A stretch of DNA of 64,000 nucleotides from Multifurca ochricompacta. Taxonomy: Eukaryota; Basidiomycota; Agaricomycetes; Russulales; Russulaceae. Position 1 is the first letter of the stretch. Each line of letters starts with the position of its first letter. The position numbers were made by a program, and so were the translations under genes. The notes under the pieces are model-generated. The model ran no database searches, was not told the DNA's origin, and worked only from the letters and a program-made list of their open reading frames with translations. The DNA is taken from NCBI GenBank assembly GCA_022496185.1, contig WTXG01000009.1, positions 124,001 through 188,000 of the forward strand. The letters run 5' to 3'. Of the stretch, positions 23,018 to 34,537 are shown one piece after another.

Positions 23018-23221
23018 TTTTATTTTACATCTTCCTTTTCCCCACCCTTAGGGTGGGGGTCCTGGTCCGCTGGGTCTTCCATGTACACTCTCCATGGCTT
23101 TTCCCTTAGGGTTTTCCACCATTACCTCCAGGGCATTTGTCCCTTCTTACAGTAGTTACTATGTCCCTGTAGTAGCCGCGCGATTTGCCTGTTTGGCTGA
23201 AGCGCGTAATAAAGTTGAGTT

Positions 23222-23257
<36 letters not shown>
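23018..23257 (+). repeat. LINE 3' UTR and tail, copy 1 (younger)
   Basis: The end of the ORF1-only LINE. It contains the CCCCACCC...GGGTGGGGG inverted pair, then GTAGTAGCCGCGCGATTTG..., GAAGCGCGTAATAAA and 35 As. The words CGCGC and GCGCG about 20 bases apart can pair as a hairpin. Confidence 0.85.
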
Positions 23258-23259
<2 letters not shown>

Positions 23260-23271
23260 TCACCCTTTTTT

Positions 23272-23478
23272 CCCCACCCTCCGGGGTGGGGGGTCCTGGT
23301 ATTAACTCTGGGTCTTCCAACGTACTTTCTCCCCGAGTTTTCCCTTAGGGTTTCCCACCCATTACCTCCGGACCTTTGTCCCTTCATACAGTAGTTACTA
23401 TGTCCCTGTAGTAGCCGCGCGATTTGTCTGTTTGGCTGAAGCGCGTAATAAATTTGATTTCAAAAAAAAAAAAAAAAA
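23272..23478 (+). repeat. LINE 3' UTR and tail, copy 2 (older host of the insertion)
   Basis: The second 3' end of the same family lies in tandem after the first: CCCCACCC...GGGGTGGGG, ATTACCTCCGG, TAGTTACTATGTCCCTGTAGTAGCCGCGCG, GAAGCGCGTAATAAA and a poly(A) run at about 23463-23478. Its left continuation is at about 16450-16500, across the inserted element. It is 5'-truncated. Confidence 0.8.
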
Positions 23479-26189
23479 TAATAAGGCAGACTACCACATA
23501 GTTTAGAACCTATCATGAGTCTGTGAAATTTAATGGTAATGGATCACTACCATAAATTTGCATGAGATATGCTGCTCATAAGAATGCACCCAGATGCGCA
23601 ACAGTCTGAATGGCCACAAATTCATTGAGAAAGGCCAGTAGCTACCGCATTGGTGGGACTGGACAGCCGGGCTCGATTAGATCATTCAAAGTGAGTCAGA
23701 TAACCGATTCAGAGACAATTACACACTGCATGCACAATATGTTCCTTCAAATCTTGTCACAAGTAAATAGTATTATTTTTTCTCTCTTTATTTCACACTC
23801 CTTTTTTGGTTTTAAAGGACTATTTTCTGTAAGCGTTCACTTCAGTTTTGACAACATTAACATTACTTTATCTTATCTGCTGCGTAAATAAAAGATAATA
23901 ATAATAATAATTATTATTATTATATAGTTCCCCTTATCTGCACTCAACGCGCTCTTTGGTTTGGTTTGCCATTGAGTGTGAGTGTGGGAACTACATTTTC
24001 CACGCCGCACGCACAATTCTCACTCCACACTCCAATCAAAAAGCTGTCTTCCCCGCATCGTCTTCACATTTATCTTTCTCCTTTTCCCTCTCACAATCTC
24101 CCTCTCCCTCTTCCTCCATCTCTCTCTTTTGCGGCCAAGTTACTCATGCTCACCATGTCACTTCCTTCCATGACAGGATCTTTTCTCTTTATTGAGGGCT
24201 AGATGCAGAAGGGTAAATATAAGCTCTTTTTTCCTTCTATCGCTGACAACTTTTTAACTTTGAACTTAGTCAAGTTGACCATGTGGGTGTCATGAAGAGA
24301 GGTGAGGCTCTACTATTTCATCTTTCCAGCAACATTGTCATACTTGTATGCAGTGTGTTTGGTGTTCTCTTGCCTGTGAGCAGTTGTTGACTTGTCGCAC
24401 TTGGTACGCCCTTCCTATTTCATTCTTGAGTTGCTCTCTCTTACTCTCATTACCATTTTCCCAGGAAGATGGTGTTCTTGAGCCCATCCTGATGTTCTCT
24501 TTGGGCTATGGTGTGCTGTTCATTCTCTCTGTGCGTGCCCTTTTGTTGCTAGGCCCTTCTACTTTGGTCACTTATATCAGACCAGGAGCTGTCATCTTTT
24601 AAATGCTGTCTGGTGAAACACTTGCGATGGACACAACATTAGTAAGTCTTCTGTGTTCATCTGATCTGCTGGGAGTTAATATCTTTTTTTTTTCACTTTG
24701 GCATTTCCACGACTCTGTGTTTCCACAACTCCCAGGACCCCGGTTGTATATGTCCCCTTTAGTCTAATTTGTATTAGTATAAATATTATAATAGATTTAT
24801 ATTTTTAATGTGAAAATCGGAGTAAGAAAAAATAAAAGTGAATCCAGAAAAGGTAAGAGAAGTAGCTCTAGATTTGAATAAAAGGTAAGAGAAGTAGCTC
24901 TACTTCTGAAAAGTAGCTCTACATTTGAAAAGTGGCTCTAAGCATCCAGACAAGCCCGCTAGAGCTAACGGAGAATCCAGATTGCTGGATTGGCTGGAAT
25001 GGCTAGCACTAGCCAATCCAGCAAAATGTCATTTTCCTGATGTTGTTGCAGAAACGCAAAGAAAAACGCAACCAACGCCCCCTCATAGATTACTTGGTGC
25101 CTTGATTTCTGCTTAAAATCTTTCTAAAATCACTCACAAACCTTTCGCCGCGGATCTATCACACACACACAACCTTTTAACTATCAGGTGATTTAGGCTC
25201 ATTCGAAACGTGGACCTTATGCCCCCTCGTAAGCCCAGATAAGAGTCAATCGCTTTGGATGTATATGGCGAGCAGATCTTGGAAAAAGTTCAGCTCTCTC
25301 TCTGATGGGGGTGGGTGGAAGGGGGGGCTTGGTTTACTATCAATCGTTCACGCGCTCTTGGAAGCTTACTCTTTATGGAATGGAAGATAACCAAATCCCT
25401 CGCTCGATTATCAAGCTATACATAGTATCAGCCACCCTGTTCCGTGCAGTGACTCGAGGTGGAACATATTCACTTCTAGGCGTGCTCCAGGAGCTGTAGT
25501 AAAAGCCCCTCTTCTTCAGGAATTCCGGGTATTCTCTGGCAATAAGGTCCTTTGAAAAAATGTGTAATGGGGTCCTAGCAATTGAAACTGATGTAGAAAC
25601 GTGGGGCCTCTACCTTTTACCTGCCGCACCTTGTCACTGGCTGCCTTAATGCCATTGAAAGGATTATAATTATAATTATAATTTAATTTGTTTTCATTTT
25701 TTCAAATTTAATTGCCAGCTGTATATGGCAACTGCTTCACCATTTCTGGCCACCGGTTTAGGTTTGCCGGACAAAAATAAAATAAAATACATAAATAATT
25801 AAAATTCCATTCATTCCTGGGACATCCTGGTCATAGCTTTATACAGATAATTAGATCCCGCACCGCACCATGGCGGTGACCGCTACTAGCAAGCTGGTAG
25901 GTATCTAGTATGGTAAAACTCCAACCCGTGTTAATTAATACCAACCAAAAAAAAAAAGCATCGGCTCTCGGCCAATGTTGAGTGAATGGGGATGATGTGG
26001 ATATGATGTGCGAATCCAAGAACCAGTTTAAGTGAGAGTGAGCAATTGAATGAGTGAGTGATTGCGTGAGTGAGTGTGCTCGAAAATGAGAGTAAAAAAT
26101 ATGCAAAATGCGATGCGTGCGTTGATTATCGATGATCATGATCTTCAGCCAGTCTCGTGGGAAAAAAAGGGGGATGTAAGGGAAAACGC
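23479..26189. other. Gene-poor AT-rich region with simple repeats
   Basis: About 2.7 kb without a supported gene. It contains a degenerate LTR (about 23755-23930), an (ATA)n/(TTA)n palindromic microsatellite at 23898-23925, GTAAGAGAAGTAGCTCTA-type short direct repeats at 24850-24940, the inverse copy of the 19-bp repeat at 25025-25043, an AATTAT run at 25665-25690 and GAGT-rich sequence at 26030-26090. Short open frames here show no recognisable protein. Confidence 0.55.
23755..23930 (+). repeat. Degenerate LTR related to the copia LTR, opposite orientation
   Basis: The reverse complement carries GTCAAAACTGAAGTGAAC, identical over 18 bases to the relic at 3890-4060 and close to the 295-bp copia LTR. 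AGATAAGATAAA precedes it and TACAGAAAATAGTCCTTT follows in corresponding places. No internal region or second LTR is visible. Confidence 0.45.
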
Positions 26190-27499
26190 TCAGAGCATGT
26201 CGGTGATCGCGACGGAAAAGTCAGAGAAATAAGCTTTCTGATCCTTGGGAGACGCCCAATCAGACGTCGAACCTACACGCACGCACATGTAACAAGGGGT
26301 AACACAATAAGTGACGTGAGACTCAAGCATACAGCGAGGGGGAACGCACCTCCAAAGAATGTCTGCATCTCAATGCCGCGGATTCGGCCATCATGGCTAT
26401 CACGGAGAACGAGCCCAGAGGCATTGATCACGCTCGTGCCGTCAACGAAAAGTTCAAGCTCGCCGTTCGCCTGACCGGGGTCGTTGAGGCGAACGCGCTG
26501 AGAGACAGTCGTCCAATCGCCGGCCTTGAAGTGGAAAGAGCCGCGGCTGACAGATGTGCCATAGGTCGGGTTGCACGTCGAGAAAGGCGGGAGGTCGCAC
26601 AGAACCTTGTTCTCCTCGAAATTGGGTGGGAGGTAAGTGTACATCTCGCCTGCACCTTCCCTGCGCCACATCAGTCTCGCAGACCAGCAGCCCTCGTCGT
26701 GGCGGCCGCCAGAACAGGTCATCGCGACTTCTTCATTGTCACCGCCATCTTATGGTGCGTCAGAACCACAGCACACGGCTTTAAGGGGAGGAGGAGGAGG
26801 AAAAGAACACTCACAGAAGCCAGGAAGCTTGCCACCCCTATTCCACTCCCAGCCCTCCTCAAACATCACAGAGTACCCAAAAGTTGCCTCTTTGGCAATT
26901 GTCAAATCTACCTCCTCCGGGCCCGGAGCATAGAAAGAGAAACCACCATCATTGCCATGACCAAAAGTCCAGGAGCCTGCTGGGAAGATGGCTTCAATTG
27001 CTGGCTTGGGATTGGGTCCTGGGGACGTGACTGTGTTGTGCGAAAGGGAACGCATATTATTGGTGGGCCGGAATGTCGCGTCGGATATCGGCAATTCGTC
27101 CCCGGCACCTTGGGCCGTGGTCCACGATTGTGAACCCTGACCAATAGGGAAAACGGCCTTAATCAAAGGAACAATGGGAATGAGCTCATCACCCCCACTC
27201 CCATTCGGAGGCTCCGGGAGTGATGACGATGGCGACGGTGATGGCGACGGTGATGAGGCAGCAGACGAAATTTGGGTCTTGGAAGTGGAAGGTACAGGTA
27301 TGTGTGCGGTGTTGTTCATGCTCGTAGCAGTTGGGTAAGTCGGAGACGAAGTCATGGATGTACTACTAGTGTAGGAAGGGGGCAATGAGCTTGCGGGACG
27401 GTGCGGACACGCGTGACGCCTGTGACGGTGAGCGATGGGTACACCAGCAGAGAGCGAGAAAAGTACAAAAAGCAAAATAAAAAAGGCGGAAAAGGCCAT
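26190..27499 (-). CDS. Secreted PL14-type polysaccharide lyase-like protein
   Basis: Three exons (27499-26815, 26748-26350, 26272-26190) with GT..AG introns of 66 and 77 nt give 388 residues. The N-terminus MAFSAFFILLFVLFSLSAGV is a signal peptide, followed by a Ser/Thr/Pro-rich linker to about residue 105. The lyase jelly-roll follows, with GGKLPGFYGG across intron 1, SARLMWRREG, GSFHFKAGDW, a beta-strand block ELELFVDG and the ending TFFGGSTSDWASPKDQKAYF across intron 2. These are hallmarks of family 14 (alginate/glucuronan lyase-like) domains common in basidiomycetes. Substrate cannot be read from sequence; fungal members are often annotated as alginate or glucuronan lyases. It acts outside the cell. 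A paralogue lies at 56411-57965. The start is supported by the signal peptide. Confidence 0.88.
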
Positions 27500-28089
27500 C
27501 CTGCGCCGAAAAAAAAAGAAAGGATCTGTAGGGAATGAGAGACGGCTGAAAGGGGGAGAGGAGAATAAAAGAAAGTGAGTGTTAGGGAAGAGAAAAAAAA
27601 AGGTGAAGTTGGAAAAAAATAAAAGTTAGGCACGGCGCACGGCTGCAACAAGTTCTTGGCGACACTACACCCATGAGGTACACATAAAGGGAACAGTACA
27701 AGCACGACACAATGTTTTACTTTCCCTTCTCATGATGAATTCACAGGGGCTCATTCGGTTCACGAATTCGCCTTTGACGCGAGTTAGCTTACAGATTTAC
27801 GACGACCATACTCTTGGTACCAGTCAAGCAAGTCCACGAGGTGTTGACTTGGTGACCGTTTGCCCCTGTCTCTCTCCGCACTGCCACAATGAGGGTAATA
27901 TCACAAGTATCGAAATCGACCTTGACTTGATATTTCTCGCCGCACAATTGGGAATACAGATACAGAAGCTAGGCGTCAGTCAGAAAGGAGGGAAGATCTC
28001 TCTCTTTCTTCTAATCATACAACCGAAGCTTAAACCAATGGAAGCACACCGGCACTACCTTGAGCTCACAAATCAATCTCCAAACACCT
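27500..28089. other. Region between the lyase and the ankyrin gene 3' end
   Basis: It holds the promoter side of the minus-strand PL14 gene (purine/T-rich up to about 27640) and the downstream flank of the ankyrin gene. No gene was seen. Confidence 0.5.
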
Positions 28090-31000
28090 TCAATATTTGT
28101 CTTCGCCATAGAGATCCACTCGTTGGCCTTGGTAGGTGGAGAAAAGCTGAGACCCCGACGACGCAAACAAGCTCCGTGCCTTCAACTGCGCGATGCGCTG
28201 TTCCTCTGGATCAGCTTCCTTGAACTCGTCGTACCTCTCTCGCGAATGCTGACTCCAACTGACAAATGTCTTCTCCACCTGTTGCGCGAGGCTCCGCTGC
28301 ACGGAACGCCGAACATCCGCCAAATGCACGAGCTTCCTGAATCCGGGGCGGCGGGCCGCCGCGTCCCGCAGCAGGAAGTACGTGGTCGTGGCCGTGCCCT
28401 GAGACGCAACAGGGTCGACTTCGGCCTCTTCCTCTTTCTCCCCCGCATTCTTCCTCGCGATCTCTATGGCGAGTTTCCCTTCCATGCGCACGACAAAAGC
28501 GAGGAGTTCCGTTGCCAGCTTGGTGCCGTGCACGAGGCGACCGTCCGCAAACAACGTGTCCAGCGTGGCGCGCAGTTTCGGGATTTCCACCTTCTGTTTC
28601 TCCACGTTGAATGGTGCCGTTCCTTGCAAGCTAGGCATCTGTTTTTCAGGATCTGTATGTAGCGCGTTCGGCCTGCGCGCCTCCGTGTGCCCTGTCATCC
28701 GTGGGAGGCTCTTGAGACTGGCGATATCCAGCGGCGTCTGCCCAACACTGTTCTCCATATAAAGGAGCTCAGTAGGACCGTACTCGAGGAGGATTTCCGC
28801 GAGTACGGTGTTCGCGTTCTGAACCGCTCTGTGTAAAGGAGTAGATCCGTCTGCGTCTCTAAGCAGAAGAATGGCGGGGTCGATGCCAAAGCGCAGGATG
28901 GCTCGCGTAGTTGCGGTGTGTCCGCGCTTCACGGCCAACATGAGAGGCTGCAACAGCGAAGTGAGTGACACGGTGTCAGACGCGAAGACGAGAATTCATA
29001 CTGTATTGCACGCCTCACTGGAGGTTTCCACCATCAGCTCGTGTGTCAACTCTTTTGGAAGTGTCTTGAGCAAATGGTCAATAAATTTGACCCTCTTAGT
29101 GTTGTTCTCGGACAAGCAAGCAAGGTGGTAGATATTCCAACTTGAGGAAAGTCTGTCACTAGTCACTCATATAGCAGGGGAATCCCTTGGACTCACCCAC
29201 GGGCATCACGGTCGCTAGGGTCACAACCCTTCTCCAACAAGAAGTTCACAATCTCCGTGCTTGAGCAGTAATACGCAGCAGCCAAGAGCGCATTGAAACC
29301 GATGAACTTCACTCTGCCGCCCTTTGTCAGCACGGAGAAAGCAGAAAAGAAACCTTACTACGAGAGCCGTACCGTTGGTGAAGCGCTTCCTTCATAAGGT
29401 TCGGCTTAAGTGCGAATAGTTGCTTCAACACATCTAGCCTATTAGTAACCACAGCACAGAGAAGCGGCGACTCGTTGAGCTCATCGACCTGCCAGCCAAG
29501 GAGACCCGGAAGAGCGGCCTCCAAGTTGTCATCGAAACTCTTCAGGTACTGCGCGATGTCGTCGTTGTGAGTTGCCGCATAGTACTTATAAGCTGCTAAA
29601 GGCCGCGGGCTGGCAAGGTATTCCACGACCTTGGTCGCACCGAGCCTGATAGCATGGCGGAGTAGATCAAAATTATACGTAACAGCCTTGCGCTGAGTTT
29701 GTCCTTGTTGTACGATGTGTGCGCGCCGTTTGCCGCCAACTTTAAGACCGAGGTATACGCGTTCCTCTATGACCTTCTTCGGGTTCGCATTAGAACTTTT
29801 CCCTGCGTTGGTGGGGATGGGAATCCCGACTCCCGAGCGGCGAGTCAGCTCATCGAGCATTTCGGGGCGGTCGAGCGCCACGACAAGCGAATGGGCATCG
29901 TCGTCTGGCCGGATAGGTACCCCAGCATACTGATACAGGTCGAGAGTCCGTACGAACGCCTCGAAGTCATTCTCTATGATAGCCTTCTGCAGCGGTTTGC
30001 AGGAAACGCTCTTGCCGTCTGCCTTGAGCAGGACGCATTGGACTTCAAGCAACCATTTGGGGGAAACGTCGGTGCGAATCGCGGAGGGCCTCGCTGCGAT
30101 GTCAATGAAGTTGATTTCCTTCTCTTCGGCGTAATCCTCGTCCGAATCGTAGCTTCCTTCGTCGTCAGAATCTGAATCATCTGTAACGCGCTAGTTGTGG
30201 GCGAATTCAACGAATTCTGATAATGTGGGACTACTTGCCATGTAAGACGGAACTGGCTCTTGCATCAAAGGACGCGGTTTCAACCTTTGGTGGCTGGTAT
30301 TGAGCGGCGGAGATTGCGAGCACGAGGCGCGCAGTTTCCCAATGACGGCGATACAATGCGACGAAGAATGGAGTCCAGCCTAGCAGGGGTGTCAGGTGGC
30401 TCAACCTTCATGGAATCAGTCAGTCAACGTACCAGCCTCCGAAGCGAAGGAATCATTGAGAGCCTCCGTCTGGACGGAAATTTGTATGGGCGTCTTACCC
30501 TCTTCAATGCGCTTGGGCAAGCAAAGCTCTTGTATGAACGCGTTATCCCCGGCCCAGCACGCCTCATACAACTCGTCGTATAAAGTCTTAAGGTGGACAG
30601 GAACGGGGTTCTTGGAAAACGGAAAGTTGATGTGCTGAGTGTATCCAGACTTTTGTGGAATAACAGACTCGCCGCCGAAAGGTGTCAGAAGCGTGGGGCC
30701 AGTGTGCACGCCACCAGTTTGTGATATTCCAGGAAGTGTAGCACCGTGGGCGCGCAGAACGGACTCCGCGTTCGCGTAGTAATCCCTGGTTGCCAGGATG
30801 TGCACCTCATCGTCATTGCGCGTGGCAGCCCTTGGTGTCTTGTGAACCCCGTGTGAGCCAGCGGCGCCATCATAGTCTTTGAGAGACAGGACCGCAGTGA
30901 GGTATGTACGGTACTGGCTCCATGAATCACCAGTTGGTGCCGTGGGAAGCTCCTGCTGAACTTGTGTAGGACCGGGAACCGTCTTGGACCACAGGTGCGT

Positions 31001-34000
31001 GACGGCTCTGGAACACCATTGCAACAAGCTCATGCGGTTTGTATAGGCAGTGATAGATGCCTTGATGGGTACATCGACGGTTGCACCGAGCGCAGCCAGC
31101 AGCAAAACAACTTCGTCGCGTTGTGCGAGAGCGACTTCTATAGGTAAATGGATGCGAGCTTTATAGTCCTGCACCTGGGGAAGATACCGATAGGACCTAT
31201 TGATGGGTCAATTAATATATTTTAACTTGACTGGAGTGGAGGCGGCGTCTAACGTACCGCTTCTCCTCGGCTCTGGAAACGTCCTCCGGCAAATACACCA
31301 ACTTGGCGCCGTGGGTGAGCAATACGGACAGCGTAGCATAGTCACCAGCGAGGATGGCAGATACGATGGGAAACACCAGCTCATTCCCGGTCCAGGCGGG
31401 TATATCAAGAACTTTCTTCGCGTTGGCGTCGCAAGTGAGAAGCGACGCCACAATCTTAGTCTTTCCTGCTGCCACAATACGATGAAATATGGTGAGCAGT
31501 TTTCGTCTGCCGTCGATGAGATCGCCTGGCCCGCGACTAGACGCTCTGCTATTTTTGCTGCGCGCTCTTCGTCTTGGGTGTATATGGTCAAAATGAGTGG
31601 GTGAAGAGGATTCGCTTCCTTCGCGCGCGCTGCAAAATTCGGATCAGCGCCTGCGGCAAGTAGGGCCTCCACAACTTCGAGTGACCCATAAAGGATAGCA
31701 TAGCCAAGTGCGGTGAAGCCAAAATCCCAATCAGACATAGAGAGATCGAGCACATCAGGTTCCTCTTCGTTGTCTTCTAAGGAATCAGAATCCTTCTCTG
31801 TGTTGGCAAGGTCCTTACGGGAAGGCTTGTCGTCATCGGATTCTTCGGAAGACCAGTCATCTTCGCTGCTCATACGTACGCGCTCAGCCTCTTCCGGGTC
31901 CTCTGCCGTTTCTGCTTTCAGCTTGTTTTATCCTCCTCCGCCTTCTCCTGATTAAATGCGCTACGCGCAAGCATCTCCTTGATTAGAGTGACTTGACCCA
32001 TTTGTGCTGCAAGATGAAAAGATGTACGACCGCCGACTAGCCGCGCGGTCATGCGCGCACCAGCAACAATAAAGACCCTGGCAACCTCAACGCTGTTGGA
32101 TAAGATAGCAACCTGCAAAGGGGTACGCCCAACATGGTCACGACGGTTAACGTCTTCCCCGTCCTCGATCATCTGGGTGACGGCGAGTGTATCGTTGTTG
32201 GTAATGGCACCGAAGAATTTGGCCGTGGCTTGAACGTAGGCAGATTCACTCCATTCACCCTCATCAATTGGGTTGAAGCTTCCAGAGATGCTCTGCCTGC
32301 CGGGATCCTCCTCAATGAAACTATGGGTGAGTGCTCTCAGATCGGACATCGCAGAAAGGACAGGGCTTCACATACGCGATGCGGCCACGTACATATGACT
32401 TGTCCTCTTCGTCCTGTAAATTATGCTCCACTTCATTCTGGGGCTCCGGACAATGCTGTAGTGGATGGTGTAAGCTCAAATATTAATATTTGCCAACATG
32501 TCTCGAGGCGTACTTCACAGCAGTCTTCCATGCACTCTTGAATTATGCCAAAAAACGCGGAGTGTCGATGAAGGCTGCGATTTTTGTTTTTTGGATTGTA
32601 TGGAGCTGTCACGTATTCACTACGAGTCTGAGGGAGGCAGCCAGTAACTTACAATTGGCGCCAAAGTCCTGTTGGATAACGGTTAGTCGTGGCGCTGTAA
32701 GGAGTAGCCTGAACGTACGGTTTTGTAGATGAGTTTTTCTATCCTCTTAGCATCCCATCCAGGGCCATATGGAATATGCAGGTTTACGATGTCATAATCG
32801 CTCATCTCCAGTCCGCTGAACGCAGTTTCTGCCTTCAGGTCACATTTATACCTACGTTCGCTTCGAACATATATAATGTGATTAATGTCCTGCGTGGGAC
32901 GGCCGCGTAGAACGCTGCGCCGGTGTTGATATCGACTACGTGCCTCTGGAGTGGCAAGCTTTTCGATTGCGAGTAGACGTGCGAGGCCTTGGACACGACC
33001 AACCGCACGTTCATAGATCTTGGTGGATGCGTCAGCATGCCGCGAGCTAAAGAAGGGATCATGACAAACTGTGGGATCGATCTCCTTACGCTTCAGTCCA
33101 GGGACGTAGATCTCAAAGCCTCGGGAGGAGTATTTAGCCAGTCGAACTTCGTACGAGGGGGAACGCCTCGTCATGTCGACTGTGTTCGACTGGCGCATCA
33201 TGGATACTATGGCACGTGGGTTTGCCCATACACGATCGCCATCGTAGGCGCAGCACGGGGCATCGACGTCAAACCCCGCAAGGATCTCAGCAGGAGAACT
33301 ATAGAGGCGAAGAACAATTTGCACGCTACGGTATGGGTATTGTGCTGAGAAAACGCGATTAATTCAACGTCCTAAGAATATGTTCTGTGCAACGCAACTC
33401 ACAGTGGATGGAGATAGTATGTTTCGTTCTGACACAGGTAACATCCCAAGGAATGGAATCGCGAACTGCCTCATAGATGGTAATGATTTTGCGTTCCGCC
33501 TGTTAACACAGTCAAACAACTTTCAGAAATGACGTGAGTGAAACAAAAGGATAGCGCACCTCCTTCGCCGTCAAACCATATAGAAATAAATCTACGTCCG
33601 ACGAGGGGAAAGCCCTGTCGTGATAGTACTTCCGCATCGCTCTCTTGCTAGCCATTGCGACCTTTGGCAAAGGCAAGAGACAAGCCTGAACCGAGCCTCC
33701 AGCGGCTACAACATTGCTCCAATCTGTCAGTTGGGAAAGGGAATTCTCCGTGAAGACACTCCAGTTCTTATTGAACGCCTCGAGGCTTTCAACTATAGCT
33801 GGAGAACCTTCCTTGCGTCTTAGAAATTCCGGCAACGGCATGATATACTGAGCATCTCGGTCGTCATCGTCCTTGATGACACGCGCTCTCGTAGTTCTGA
33901 TATCACTTGGAGCGTTAAAGACGTCGACGAGGCCGACATGTATATCCCTGAGCCGCCCGTTGCCTTTATCAGTTGCAAACAACTTTCGCAATTCCGCTTC

Positions 34001-34107
34001 GTCGTCAAGGGACGGTTGGAGGACTTTGTCAGAGAAACAGGTCCCTTTGGCAGATTAGCAATCCTAGAAAGAAACTGACTGGCCTCCCTGTTCTGTGACA
34101 TGGGCAT
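28090..34107 (-). CDS. Large ankyrin-repeat protein with nucleotidyltransferase-like N-terminus
   Basis: About a dozen exons on the minus strand, e.g. 33991-33555, 33500-33400, 33335-32695, 32349-31925, 31873-31260, 31174-30435, 30170-29370 and 28971-28090. Residues after the start carry SSDVDLFLYG, a Polbeta-type NTase hDhDh motif. LAGFDVDAPCCAYDG and a strongly conserved block (MMRQSNTVDMTRRSPSYEVRL) follow. The middle and C-terminus are ankyrin repeats (GRTPLQVAI, TALGYAILYGSLEVVEALLAAGADPN, GSTPLHRAVQNANTVLAEILLEYG) with acidic Asp/Glu-rich linkers. It ends GQRVDLYGEDKY. The function is unknown; the NTase assignment is my inference. Three apparent one-base losses break the frame: near 34035, 31926 and 31485. 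Each is cured by one base in a homopolymer, so this may be a real gene with sequence errors. It is divergent from the syntaxin gene 430 bp away. Confidence 0.8.
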
Positions 34108-34537
34108 CTGATTTATCTTACTCGGAAGGGGGAACTAAGTGTTGTGAAGACTGGGTGTCGAGGGTAACAATCTGAGGGCGTGAGGTGATATTTGTATTCA
34201 GCACGAGGGGAAAGAGGCGCTGAACAGAGCCGAGTGAAATTAGATGCGGCTCCGCACAATATTGGGGCCATCAACGCGTGCCCGGCGCCCATCCGCTAGT
34301 CAGGTTGTCGCGAGCGTGGTGACTGCGTCCAGTCCAGTCATTTCGTTCGTGTCGTGAGGTCAGGTCAGGTCAGATCAAGGGCGCGCGTTAACGACCTTTA
34401 TTTGGTGAGTCAATATCATCATGTGATCAACGTGTCAGCGCGGCCGCGACAACCACAACACACCCATTTCTCATTTATTTTCTTCCAGTTCGAGTCATCA
34501 ACACTCATCTCTCTCTCTTTACTCACCTCGAGCACGC
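34108..34537. promoter_or_regulatory. Shared upstream region of the ankyrin and syntaxin genes
   Basis: 430 bp between two divergent starts. It holds GGTCAGGTCAGGTCAG short repeats (about 34357-34375) and a CT-rich stretch (34470-34530) before the syntaxin ATG. No TATA box stands out. Confidence 0.45.

Larger units (their letters stand above)
16501..23257 (+). mobile_element. ORF1-only non-autonomous LINE, split by a copia insertion
   Basis: The plus-strand element begins after AACTTCACCCTTTTTT (16485-16500). That 16-bp word recurs directly after its poly(A) run (23256-23271), making it a target duplication. It has a short leader, one ORF (ORF1, 16575-22897 when the copia element is removed), about 325 bp of 3' UTR, the family tail with hairpin and 35 As (23223-23257). 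ORF2 (endonuclease/RT) is entirely absent although both ends are intact, so it must have moved with a relative's enzyme, as HAL1 elements do with L1. The target site was itself a LINE 3' UTR, which continues at 23272. Confidence 0.85.

Noticed and set aside
23898..23925. ATA/TTA palindrome as a replication origin or terminator
   Set aside because: A simple microsatellite; nothing else supports a function.
26393..27133. Plus-strand 246-codon frame
   Set aside because: Lies opposite the PL14 exons; the minus-strand reading has signal peptide, motifs and correct introns.
29699..30175. Plus-strand frame inside the ankyrin gene
   Set aside because: Antisense shadow of an ankyrin exon.
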